A stretch of DNA of 8,832 bases, from contig JAHJFL010000069.1 of assembly GCA_018824795.1 (NCBI GenBank), forward strand, positions 1-8,832. Reading direction: 5' to 3'. Under the pieces are notes generated by a model that had not been told where the DNA came from, did not search any database, and saw only the letters and a list, made by a program, of their open reading frames with translations. Made by a program: the position numbers and the translations under genes. Positions within the stretch are counted from its first letter, which is position 1. Each line of letters begins with the position of its first letter. This document shows positions 1 to 6,295 of this stretch, piece after piece. Source of the stretch: a bacterium. GTDB lineage: Bacteria > Campylobacterota > Campylobacteria > Campylobacterales > Sulfurimonadaceae.

Positions 1-21
1 ATTCTAATATATGGAACTTGT

Positions 22-921
22 TTGAATAGATCTACTTTTGCGCTTTTTGTAGCGCTCTTAATTCACTTTGTTTTTTTACTTTTGTTTTGGATTCTCGGAA
101 TGCTTACTCCGGAACTGAAAAAAACTGAGCCAAAAGAAGAAAAAGAGCAAAAAATAAAAATTTCTCTCAAAGAAATGCCAATTAAGCACAAAGAATCCGG
201 ACTTCCAAAAGAAGAGCCTAAACAAGAACCAATGCCGATTGCTCCGCCTATGCCAAAAGGCTCTCAACTCGAAAAAATCGTAGAACAGCCGCCTGTAAAA
301 TATGAGCCAAAACAAGAGCCAAAGAAAACGCAGCTCAATAAAAAACCAAAACCAAGTAAGCCTGAGCCAAAGCCAATAGAACAGCCGAAAGTTGAACCTT
401 TACCGCCAGAAAAACCTTATATACCGCTAATAGAACAAAAAATTGAAAAACCAAAACCAAAAAAAGAGCAAAAGAAAGAAGATTCACTTTTTGATATTCT
501 ATCTCAAGATAAATCTGCCCAAGAAGTAGTAAAAGAAGAGACAAAGACGTCTTCGGGTGGAAATATTTCCCAAAATATTAAAGAGTTGTATGGTGATGAA
601 TTTGGTAAAATGACTCCGGGACAGCAGCAGTATCTCATAGATAATCAAGAAGTTATGAGAAGAATTACCCAACAAGTTCTAACTCGCGTGGCAAGAGTGA
701 ACATCAAAGAAAATCTCAATGTCAACAAAACAAATATTATTGAGTTTTATCTGCATCCAAATGGAGATATGACAGACTTCAAATTTCTCAAAAAAAGCGG
801 CTATTACGTTCTAGATGACACTACAAAAGAGACGATAGAATACGCATATAGCAGATATCCAAGACCGAATGAAAAAATACTTATCCGGTACAACGTATTT
901 TACAATTTAGCCAATTACTAA
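22..921 (+). CDS. TonB/TolA-family energy-transducer protein
   Basis: Probable inner-membrane-anchored periplasmic protein that carries proton-motive-force energy from an ExbBD/TolQR-type motor to the outer membrane. The 299 residues read in order: a short N-terminus, one hydrophobic segment (about 5-28) holding a His (H15), as in the TM helix of TonB/TolA; a Pro/Lys/Glu-rich linker (about 31-160) with repeated PKxEP-like units; then a C-terminal domain (about 215-299) with the TonB-like run of an NGDM turn, FKFLKKSG and a final RYNVFYNL strand. The start is TTG at 22, chosen because the hydrophobic segment follows at once and GGA lies 6 bases upstream. The frame stays open to the left edge, so a start outside the window cannot be excluded. 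Whether it is TonB or TolA is undecided: no tolB/pal follows and the motor genes are not in view. The class is fairly sure, the exact paralogue is not. Confidence 0.8.
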   Translation: MNRSTFALFVALLIHFVFLLLFWILGMLTPELKKTEPKEEKEQKIKISLKEMPIKHKESGLPKEEPKQEPMPIAPPMPKGSQLEKIVEQPPVKYEPKQEPKKTQLNKKPKPSKPEPKPIEQPKVEPLPPEKPYIPLIEQKIEKPKPKKEQKKEDSLFDILSQDKSAQEVVKEETKTSSGGNISQNIKELYGDEFGKMTPGQQQYLIDNQEVMRRITQQVLTRVARVNIKENLNVNKTNIIEFYLHPNGDMTDFKFLKKSGYYVLDDTTKETIEYAYSRYPRPNEKILIRYNVFYNLANY

Positions 922-1853
922 TCAGAGTCTCTCAAAAGAGCTAACGCACCTTTATAGATTGGCTCATCTATAAAGCCGTATTCTTCATCTACAAAGCCTG
1001 TTACTCCCATCTCCTGATGCATCTCAAAAAGTTTGATAATGATTTTGGCTCTGTTTATCTGCGCTTCTTCATTGACAAACATCAGGTTAACCATCTCCAC
1101 TTGCTTTGGAGATATACACCCTTTCGCATGATAGCCCATACTTTTTTCCAAAGAAATCCACTTGCCAAATTCAACTAAATTTTGAAACTCCTGATAGACA
1201 AAAGAGACAGGTTTCACACCCATAGATTTACATGTAATTAAAAAATGTGAAAGCATATAAAGCATGGTTGGGTTATGTCTGTCTATAAGGTTATGAGAGA
1301 GTTTCATATCTGCAAAAAGGTCTAAAATACCAAGATAAAAAGTAGTGACCTTATGATTTACTGCCAGTGCAGAGAGATTATGCCACGCCTCTGCTGTCTC
1401 TATGGAAAGATGCAGTTCTGTTTTAGTATGTAAAAGCGCTAAAACATTTTTTACTTCTTGAACATTCTTTATTTTTGGAACTCTTATGGCATCGGGTGAA
1501 AACTGGTTAAGGTAAGTAATCTCTTCGTAGCCGCCCTCTTCTAAAGCATTTACTCTTACTACAAGTTTCTTCTGTGATTTTTGATGCAAGGAGAGAAAAA
1601 TTGCACACAATACAAGAGCAAAAGGTTTATCTTCTTTGCTTACACCGTCTTCAAGGTTAAGCATAATGCAGTCAGCTTCGAGCTCTTCTATTTTACTTAA
1701 ATGCTTTATATTATTGCAAGAGAGCATCAGCACTGACGTAAATCCACTGCTTGTGTTAATAGTTCTTGCTCGCGGGCTAGCTAGTGCATCTAGCGCTTGC
1801 AAATCACGTTTTGTATAAGCTTCTTCAACTTTTTCAAGGAATTTATTTTGCAT
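918..1853 (-). CDS. CitE-like CoA-ester lyase (HpcH/HpaI aldolase/citrate lyase beta family)
   Basis: Likely cytoplasmic TIM-barrel lyase or hydrolase acting on a CoA thioester; the substrate cannot be told. The 311-residue protein shows the family motifs in order: LNLEDGV (65-71, usually L-D-L-E-D-x-V), VVRVNAL (98-104, the conserved Arg), DAIRVPKI (121-128), IETA (151-154, probable Mg-binding Glu152), GILDLFADM (175-183, probable Mg-binding Asp178), CISPKQ (246-251, in place of the usual I-H-P-x-Q) and a C-terminal FIDEP...AL end. The start at 1853 is preferred over an in-frame Met at 1886 because AGAGG lies 6 bases upstream and the ORF then overlaps the preceding cytochrome gene by 11 bp, a normal coupling distance. 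No citD or citF is adjacent, so this is not a classical citrate lyase operon. The stop overlaps the convergent TonB-like gene. Family call firm, function open. Confidence 0.83.
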   Translation of the reverse strand: MQNKFLEKVEEAYTKRDLQALDALASPRARTINTSSGFTSVLMLSCNNIKHLSKIEELEADCIMLNLEDGVSKEDKPFALVLCAIFLSLHQKSQKKLVVRVNALEEGGYEEITYLNQFSPDAIRVPKIKNVQEVKNVLALLHTKTELHLSIETAEAWHNLSALAVNHKVTTFYLGILDLFADMKLSHNLIDRHNPTMLYMLSHFLITCKSMGVKPVSFVYQEFQNLVEFGKWISLEKSMGYHAKGCISPKQVEMVNLMFVNEEAQINRAKIIIKLFEMHQEMGVTGFVDEEYGFIDEPIYKGALALLRDSD

Positions 1854-2430
1854 TTTTAGCCTCTGTTGCTTCTTTAAATAGAGCATTAATGTCTACTGTT
1901 TCTTTTGTTTCTTGCGTTTCTTTTTTTTCTGGCACTTGTTGCGTTTCTTGTATCTTAGCCGTAGTATTCTCTACTTTAAGCTCTGGACTTACCTTTACTT
2001 CTTGCACTTTTTTTATGGCCGTTGCTAGTTTCGCCTCTTTGGCTTCTTTTATTTTGTTATTTTCTTCTTCTTCTTTTGCTTTTTTTGCTTCTTTGGCTTT
2101 TCTCAGTTCATCTTCATTGAGGAAAAAATAGAGTGCACTTATCTCTTTTGGTGTTAAAAAGTAACGGGGCATACTGTCAAGTCTTTTGTTTAGAGCTTTG
2201 TAAAAAGAAGCATAATTAAGATTATTTATCACTGGACCGCGAAAGCTTTTTTCTACATTTTTGTGTATGTATTTAGCGACTATCTTTCCTTCGCCTTTTT
2301 CTCCATGGCAGTGCTGACAACCAATGCCTCTTGGGTTTTTATAGAGCTGTGCAGCATACTCTTCTTGGGTTATAAAAGTTGTTTTTGCACACAAGAGCAG
2401 TGGCAGGGTTAAAAAAAGTATATATCTCAT
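1843..2430 (-). CDS. Periplasmic class I cytochrome c with a charged C-terminal tail
   Basis: Small exported monohaem cytochrome, presumably an electron carrier in the periplasm; its redox partner is unknown. In the 195-residue form, residues 1-15 make a signal peptide (basic MR, hydrophobic ILFLTLPLLLC, likely cleavage near Cys-Ala). The haem-binding CQHCH sits at 38-42, followed by GEKGEG, and Met87 in DSMPRYFLT is a fitting distal ligand; ISALYFFL (about 98-105) is the usual C-terminal helix of the fold. From about 108 to the end the protein is a Lys/Glu/Ala-rich low-complexity tail, probably disordered or coiled coil, and not part of the standard fold. The start at 2430 is preferred over 2451 because AAAGG lies 10 bases upstream and because the predicted minus-strand promoter would leave almost no leader for the longer form. 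It is co-transcribed with the overlapping CitE-like gene. Confidence 0.85.
   Translation of the reverse strand: MRYILFLTLPLLLCAKTTFITQEEYAAQLYKNPRGIGCQHCHGEKGEGKIVAKYIHKNVEKSFRGPVINNLNYASFYKALNKRLDSMPRYFLTPKEISALYFFLNEDELRKAKEAKKAKEEEENNKIKEAKEAKLATAIKKVQEVKVSPELKVENTTAKIQETQQVPEKKETQETKETVDINALFKEATEAKNAK
1860..1864 (-). promoter_or_regulatory. Ribosome binding site of the CitE-like gene
   Basis: AGAGG on the minus strand, 6 bases before the ATG at 1853 and inside the last codons of the cytochrome gene. It decides the start in favour of 1853 over the longer ORF beginning at 1886 and points to translational coupling with the upstream gene. Confidence 0.65.
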
Positions 2431-2460
2431 CTCAAAGCGACCTTTTATCATTTAAACGAT

Positions 2461-2466
2461 ATTATA
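2461..2466 (-). promoter_or_regulatory. Predicted -10 element of the cytochrome/CitE-like unit
   Basis: On the minus strand this reads TATAAT, a perfect -10 hexamer, ending 30 bases before the preferred ATG at 2430. Transcription would begin near 2454. I see no good -35 box, which is common in Campylobacterota promoters. Confidence 0.5.
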
Positions 2467-2468
2467 AT
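2463..2468 (+). promoter_or_regulatory. Predicted -10 element of folD and the downstream operon
   Basis: TATAAT on the plus strand, 24 bases before the folD start codon, giving a short leader of roughly 15-20 bases. A GGGG run at 2484-2487, five bases before the ATG, is the probable ribosome binding site. No clear -35 box is visible. The hexamer overlaps the minus-strand -10 within the palindrome ATTATAAT. Confidence 0.55.
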
Positions 2469-2492
2469 AGAAAATTTATTTATGGGGTTTAA

Positions 2493-3350
2493 ATGACACT
2501 TCTTGATGGAAAAACACTTTCACAAAAAATAGAACTCAATGTTCAAGCTGGTGTAAAAGAATTAAAAAGTAAATCAGGTTCAGTTCCTGGATTAGCTGTT
2601 ATTTTAGTAGGACAAGACCCTGCGAGTGCGGCATATGTGAATATGAAAAAGAAAGCGTGTGACAGAGTTGGATTTTATTCTGTAACGCATGAAATGCCAG
2701 AAGATATCTCTCAAGATGCAATTGAAAATACTATAAAAATGATGAATAACAATCCAAATATAGACGGAATTCTCATTCAACTTCCACTTCCTCCGCAAAT
2801 TGACACGACAAAAATTTTAGAACTTGTAGACCCAAGTAAAGATGTAGACGGTTTTCACCCTTACAATGTGGGAAGACTTACAACTGGGCTTGATGGTTTT
2901 GTTCCATGTACGCCGCTTGGTGTTATGGAACTTTTAAAAGAATATGGCATAGATGTAAAAGGAAAGAACTGCGTAGTTGTCGGTGCTTCAAACATTGTTG
3001 GAAAACCTATGGCTGCTCTGCTTTTAAACGCAAACGCAACAGTTGAGATTTGCCATATATTTACGGATGATTTAAAAAAACACACCCTAAACGCAGATGT
3101 ACTTTTAGTAGGTGTCGGTGTTATTAACCTTATTAAAGAAGATATGGTAAAAGATGGAGCAATTATTGTTGACATCGGTATTAACAGAGCTCCAAATGGA
3201 AAACTTGTCGGTGATGTCGATTATGAAAATGTCGCTCAAAAATGCTCTTACATTACACCCGTTCCAGGTGGTGTCGGACCGATGACAATTGCGATGCTTT
3301 TGAGCAACACACTTAAAGCTGCAAAACTAAATTACAAAGAAAAGAACTAA
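2493..3350 (+). CDS. folD: Bifunctional methylenetetrahydrofolate dehydrogenase / methenyltetrahydrofolate cyclohydrolase
   Basis: Cytoplasmic enzyme of one-carbon metabolism that interconverts 5,10-methylene-, 5,10-methenyl- and 10-formyl-tetrahydrofolate with NADP. At 285 residues it has the normal family length. Visible hallmarks are VGQDPAS (39-45); YVNMK with Tyr48 and the catalytic Lys52; QLPLPP (96-101); KDVDGFHP (116-123) with the folate-binding Asp119; the dinucleotide-binding GASNIVGKP (164-172); and the signature PVPGGVGPMT (256-265). The ATG start fits the alignment, and the conserved N-terminal LLDGK follows it. It is the first gene after the divergent promoter, and its stop codon TAA directly abuts the ATG of lepB. 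Identification is essentially certain. Confidence 0.97.
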   Translation: MTLLDGKTLSQKIELNVQAGVKELKSKSGSVPGLAVILVGQDPASAAYVNMKKKACDRVGFYSVTHEMPEDISQDAIENTIKMMNNNPNIDGILIQLPLPPQIDTTKILELVDPSKDVDGFHPYNVGRLTTGLDGFVPCTPLGVMELLKEYGIDVKGKNCVVVGASNIVGKPMAALLLNANATVEICHIFTDDLKKHTLNADVLLVGVGVINLIKEDMVKDGAIIVDIGINRAPNGKLVGDVDYENVAQKCSYITPVPGGVGPMTIAMLLSNTLKAAKLNYKEKN

Positions 3351-4160
3351 ATGAAAAAAGCCCTTCACAAAGCGTATAAATTTTCCAACTCATGGACTGG
3401 AACTATAATTATAGTTCTTTTTGTTATTTTCTTTATAGCTCAGGCGTTTAGAATTCCTTCAGGCTCAATGAAAGACTCTCTTCTTGTAGGAGACCATCTT
3501 TTTGCTAAAAAATTTGCGTATGGTATTTCTATGCCTCACATTCCATTTTTAGAGCTCTCTATTATGCCATGGAGTGATAAGCTGCGTTTACTAGACGGCG
3601 ACAAACCTTCTCGTGGTGATATCATCATTTTTCGTTACCCGCACAATGTTAAACAGCACTTCGTGAAACGTTGTGTTGCCCTTCCGGGAGATGAGCTTTT
3701 TGTAGACAACAAAGATTTGTATCTGCACCATTCTGAAGGCAATGAATGGATTTTGGAAAACTTTAAAGGCTATGAAACTGTAACTATCGCAGATAAAGTC
3801 TGGGTGAAAAATCCTTATATGAAAAATCATCCTGGCATTCATCATGATGATAAAATCATTAACAATGGTCAGTATCCGCTTCCTCTTTTTTATGTTAATC
3901 CGCTAAAGGTTCAAGAGAATGAATACTTTATGATGGGTGACAACCGCGACCACTCAAATGACAGCCGTTTCTGGGGTGCTGTACCTTACGACAACATTGA
4001 AGGAACACCTTGGTTTATCTACTTCTCAATTAGTGAAAACTGGGAAATAAGATGGGACAGAGTTGGTAAAACGCCGACAGACTTGGAAGAACCTCTTCAT
4101 TTGGATTTAGCAAAAGCAGAGAGACTTAAAACACAAAAAGACGACCATGCAATCTATTGA
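3351..4160 (+). CDS. lepB: Signal peptidase I
   Basis: Inner-membrane serine protease that removes signal peptides from exported proteins such as the cytochrome encoded nearby. The 269 residues show a single N-terminal membrane segment (about 17-33), then box B IPSGSM with the nucleophile Ser39, SRGDIIIFRYP (88-97), KRCVALPGD with the general-base Lys106, and GDNRDHSNDSRFWG (196-209, box E). The catalytic domain faces the periplasm. One TM segment instead of the two of E. coli is ordinary outside the enterics. Residues from about 115 to 190 are the variable insert of Gram-negative enzymes. There is no strong Shine-Dalgarno; the ATG follows the folD stop without a gap, so translation is probably coupled. 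The end overlaps the M50 gene by 14 bp. Confidence 0.96.
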   Translation: MKKALHKAYKFSNSWTGTIIIVLFVIFFIAQAFRIPSGSMKDSLLVGDHLFAKKFAYGISMPHIPFLELSIMPWSDKLRLLDGDKPSRGDIIIFRYPHNVKQHFVKRCVALPGDELFVDNKDLYLHHSEGNEWILENFKGYETVTIADKVWVKNPYMKNHPGIHHDDKIINNGQYPLPLFYVNPLKVQENEYFMMGDNRDHSNDSRFWGAVPYDNIEGTPWFIYFSISENWEIRWDRVGKTPTDLEEPLHLDLAKAERLKTQKDDHAIY

Positions 4161-4824
4161 TTTATTACAAATTTTTGTAGCCGTTCTTGCCCTTGCCATA
4201 GCTATTATCGGGCATGAAATTATGCATGGCTGGGTTGCCTATAAATATGGAGACTTTACGGCTAAAAACGCAGGAAGGCTTTCTATAAATCCTCTCATCC
4301 ATGTTGATTTGGTCGGGACTATTATTGTTCCTGCAACCATGTACTTTTTACCAATACTTCTTGGCGGTGATAGCGGATTTTTATTTGGCTGGGCAAAACC
4401 GGTTCCGATTAACACTGCAACTGTCATAAGAAATGCAGGTTACAACGGAGCTATGCAGGTAGATTTGGCAGGAATTGTCTACAACTTTACTTTGGCGGTT
4501 TTTGCTTCTATTGTTTTAGTTGGAATGGACAGACCGACATCGGCTGACAGCTTAGTCTATATATTTTCTTATATGCTTGTCTATCAACTGCTTATAATCA
4601 ATGTAGTTTTAGGAGTATTTAACCTGCTCCCTATTCCTCAGTTTGACGGAGCACACTTTTTAATGCACCTCGCGCTCAAATACAGAGTAAACGCAGTCGC
4701 TGAGTTTTTTTATAAAAATGAAAGATATGGCATTATTGTCGTTTTAGTTGTTTTAATGACACCACTAAAAGATTACCTGCTCATACTTCCTGTAAGAACA
4801 ATACTTCAATTATTAACATCATAA
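4147..4824 (+). CDS. M50 family site-2-protease-like membrane metalloprotease
   Basis: Probable zinc intramembrane protease of the short bacterial M50B type; the substrate is unknown. The 225-residue protein is mostly hydrophobic. The first membrane helix carries the zinc motif HEIMH (His23, Glu24, His27). GWAKPVPIN (81-89) is the conserved loop of this group, and LAGIVYN (108-114) corresponds to the family's LAGPxxN. NLLPIPQFDG (159-168) supplies the third zinc ligand Asp167. A further hydrophobic helix lies at about 194-205. No PDZ domain is present, unlike RseP. The start overlaps the end of lepB by 14 bp, so the two are probably translated together. Whether it works in regulated proteolysis or in clearing signal-peptide remnants cannot be read from sequence. 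All catalytic residues appear intact. Confidence 0.9.
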   Translation: MQSIDLLQIFVAVLALAIAIIGHEIMHGWVAYKYGDFTAKNAGRLSINPLIHVDLVGTIIVPATMYFLPILLGGDSGFLFGWAKPVPINTATVIRNAGYNGAMQVDLAGIVYNFTLAVFASIVLVGMDRPTSADSLVYIFSYMLVYQLLIINVVLGVFNLLPIPQFDGAHFLMHLALKYRVNAVAEFFYKNERYGIIVVLVVLMTPLKDYLLILPVRTILQLLTS

Positions 4825-4835
4825 AAAGGAACGAA

Positions 4836-5276
4836 ATGAAATTTTACATAGCGACAGACCATGCCGGCATTGACTTGAAAGATTATACGGTTGAACTTTT
4901 AAAAGACAAAGGTCATGAAGTTGTTGATTTAGGACCATTTAACAAAGAGAGAGTTGATTACCCTGATTATGCACATAAAGTTGCAATGAGCGTCCTAGAA
5001 GACACTTTGGCACACGGTATTCTTATCTGCGGTTCAGGTATCGGTATGAGTATGGCGGCAAACCGTCATGCAGGTATTCGTGCTGCACTTTGCCATGACG
5101 CGTACACTGCAACAGTAGCTCGCGGACATAATGATGCAAATATTTTATGTTTTGGTGAACGCATCATAGGTCGCGGTGTAGCAGAGTCAATTTTAGATGC
5201 ATGGATTGCCGGCAGCTTTGAAGGTGGCCGTCACTGTGGTAGAATTGAGAAAATAGAAAATATTATAACTCATTAA
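4836..5276 (+). CDS. rpiB: Ribose 5-phosphate isomerase B
   Basis: Cytoplasmic enzyme that interconverts ribose 5-phosphate and ribulose 5-phosphate in the pentose phosphate pathway. Its product feeds PRPP synthesis, the co-substrate of the Apt encoded nearby. The 146 residues match the RpiB/LacAB family over the full length: ATDHAG (6-11) with His9, VDYPDYA (40-46), ICGSGIGMSMAANRH (64-78) with catalytic Cys65, RGHNDANIL (96-104) with His98, FGERIIG (106-112), and GGRHCGRI near the end with phosphate-binding Arg132 and Arg136. AAGGA five bases upstream supports the ATG. It lies 11 bp after the M50 gene. A LacA/LacB galactose-6-phosphate isomerase is unlikely without lac neighbours. Confidence 0.95.
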   Translation: MKFYIATDHAGIDLKDYTVELLKDKGHEVVDLGPFNKERVDYPDYAHKVAMSVLEDTLAHGILICGSGIGMSMAANRHAGIRAALCHDAYTATVARGHNDANILCFGERIIGRGVAESILDAWIAGSFEGGRHCGRIEKIENIITH

Positions 5277-5401
5277 AACGCAAAATGAGCAAAGTCCATC
5301 TTTGCTACGCTAGCCGCTTGAGCTACTAAAGCTTGCCTCATTCGAAAGAGAGGATTTTTTGGTGTTTTTAAAGAATTTTAATTGGATATAAGGATAAATT
5401 T
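5277..5401. other. 125-bp intergenic gap with a structured element
   Basis: This is the only sizeable gap within the plus-strand gene string. Its left half (5284-5342) is a block rich in inverted repeats, described separately. The right half (5343-5401) is T-rich, with TTTTTT at 5355-5360, a possible weak -10 TTTAAT at 5377-5382, and AAGGA at 5390-5394 as the ribosome binding site of the next gene. An internal promoter is possible but weakly supported. Confidence 0.6.
5284..5342. repeat. 59-bp inverted-repeat-bounded element, possible dispersed repeat or RNA structure
   Basis: The ends are AATGAG (5284-5289) and its exact complement CTCATT (5337-5342); with one bulged base the stem extends to AATGAGCAA against TTG-C-CTCATT. 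Inside is a perfect six-pair hairpin GCAAAG/CTTTGC (5289-5294 with 5300-5305, loop of five). Two alternative four-pair stems follow: GCTA/TAGC (5304-5307 with 5311-5314) and TAGC/GCTA (5311-5314 with 5322-5325). The stems partly exclude each other. No T-run directly follows the stem, so it is not a standard terminator. On the minus strand, 5341-5273 reads as a 22-codon ORF beginning MRQALVAQAASV, without a ribosome binding site. It could be a small repeat of the genome, an mRNA processing site or chance. Confidence 0.4.
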
Positions 5402-5734
5402 ATGTTTTGGGAATGGTCACTTTTAACAATACTCTCGATGTTGTCTGTCTATCTCTTTGTGAAGATGTATTATTTTAAAAGCATCACAAGCAAAGAAAAA
5501 AGAGGCAACGATTTAATGAAACTCACACTTAAAGAAGCTGAGATTCTTATACGAAAATACCAAATACAACTCCAAAGAGCACTTGGTAATGTGGACATCT
5601 TAAGTGAAGAACTTGCAAAGCTCAGAAATGAACTTAAAGTTCTCAAACAAAGAAACTCAAAACACAGACAAGAGACTGACCGTCTTAATGGTAAAATTAA
5701 AGCTCTAGAAAGCAGAATAGATGCATTATTGTAA
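5402..5734 (+). CDS. Small membrane-anchored coiled-coil protein of unknown function
   Basis: I do not recognise this 110-residue protein. It has one N-terminal hydrophobic segment (about 5-24, WSLLTILSMLSVYLFVKMYY) followed by a basic stretch, so the rest is probably cytoplasmic. From about 40 to the end it is strongly charged and helical, with regularly spaced Leu/Ile (LSEELAKLRNELKVLKQR, 67-84) typical of a coiled coil. AAGGA seven bases upstream supports the ATG, and the gene ends 12 bp before apt. Bitopic coiled-coil proteins of this size occur among cell-division and scaffold proteins, but nothing specific ties this one to them. Codon use matches its neighbours and the ORF looks real. 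Confidence 0.75.
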   Translation: MFWEWSLLTILSMLSVYLFVKMYYFKSITSKEKRGNDLMKLTLKEAEILIRKYQIQLQRALGNVDILSEELAKLRNELKVLKQRNSKHRQETDRLNGKIKALESRIDALL

Positions 5735-5735
5735 G

Positions 5736-5741
5736 AGGAGG
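5736..5741 (+). promoter_or_regulatory. Strong ribosome binding site fixing the apt GTG start
   Basis: A perfect AGGAGG, five bases before GTG at 5747 and just after the previous stop. It is the strongest Shine-Dalgarno in the window and supports the non-ATG start. Confidence 0.8.
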
Positions 5742-5746
5742 GAACA

Positions 5747-6295
5747 GTGACACTTAGTAACACGGAAAGAAAAATTATTGAAAACTCAATCAGAGATATT
5801 AAAGATTTTCCAAAACCCGGCATAGTTTTTAAAGACATTACAACACTTTTAAATAACAAAGAAGCTTATGGCGTTTTGATGAATCATTTGTATCAGAGAT
5901 ATAAAGAATATAACCTTGATTATATAGCCGGAATTGATGCGAGAGGTTTTATCTTTGGTGCGGCTCTTGCACAGATGCTTGGAGTCGGATTTGTCCCTAT
6001 AAGAAAAAAAGGCAAATTACCCTACACGACTATCAGCGAAAAATACACCTTAGAGTATGGCATAGATGAAGTGGAAATTCACCTCGATGCTTTTAGAGAT
6101 ACACGAAACGCAAGAGTTCTTCTCATCGATGACCTCATAGCAACAGGCGGAACTGCAAACGCAGCTGCAAAACTCATAAACAAAGCCGGAGCAATATGTG
6201 TTGAAGCATGCTTTATTTTAGCTCTTAGCTTCTTAGACGGACAAAAAAAATTACAAGAACAGACTGAAGTCTATTCACTTATAGAGGTAAATTAA
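5747..6295 (+). CDS. apt: Adenine phosphoribosyltransferase
   Basis: Cytoplasmic purine-salvage enzyme that joins adenine and PRPP to give AMP and pyrophosphate. The 182 residues match type I PRTases of the Apt group: the N-terminal [12 protein letters not shown] (21-32) that closes over the base, ARGFIFG (65-71), RKKGKLP (86-92), and the PRPP-binding loop [14 protein letters not shown] (124-137) with the acidic pair Asp128-Asp129. Length is normal. The start is GTG, fixed by the AGGAGG upstream; no better ATG lies in frame nearby. The stop codon overlaps the trpB start by one base (TAATG), so the two are translationally coupled. Other purine PRTases such as Hpt lack the FPKPGI segment. Confidence 0.96.
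   Translation: MTLSNTERKIIENSIRDIKDFPKPGIVFKDITTLLNNKEAYGVLMNHLYQRYKEYNLDYIAGIDARGFIFGAALAQMLGVGFVPIRKKGKLPYTTISEKYTLEYGIDEVEIHLDAFRDTRNARVLLIDDLIATGGTANAAAKLINKAGAICVEACFILALSFLDGQKKLQEQTEVYSLIEVN

Noticed and set aside
120..460. Recurring PKxEP codons, considered as a tandem DNA repeat or CRISPR-like array
   Set aside because: The repeats are irregular at the DNA level and fit the normal extended Pro-rich linker of TonB/TolA proteins.
76..544. Two minus-strand ORFs rich in Phe and Leu under the TonB-like gene
   Set aside because: They are the complement of the Pro/Lys/Glu-rich linker and have no start signals; composition alone explains them.
1784..2131. 115-codon plus-strand ORF rich in Ser, Phe and Ala
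   Set aside because: It is antisense to the Lys/Glu/Ala-rich cytochrome tail, whose AAA/GAA codons read as TTT/TTC on the other strand. It has no ribosome binding site and no recognisable domain.
2861..3175. 104-codon minus-strand ORF within folD
   Set aside because: It is antisense to a complete, strongly conserved folD, with no start signal or domain of its own.
5285..5329. 14-codon plus-strand ORF MSKVHLCYASRLSY
   Set aside because: It is very short and has no ribosome binding site. It falls within the inverted-repeat block and is better explained as part of that structure.
5337..5360. T-run at 5355-5360 after the inverted repeat, as a rho-independent terminator
   Set aside because: Twelve bases separate the stem from the T-run, and no stable GC-rich stem lies directly before it.
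5470..5859. 129-codon minus-strand ORF across the coiled-coil gene and the apt start
   Set aside because: It crosses two well-supported genes and a strong ribosome binding site on the other strand and has no recognisable features.
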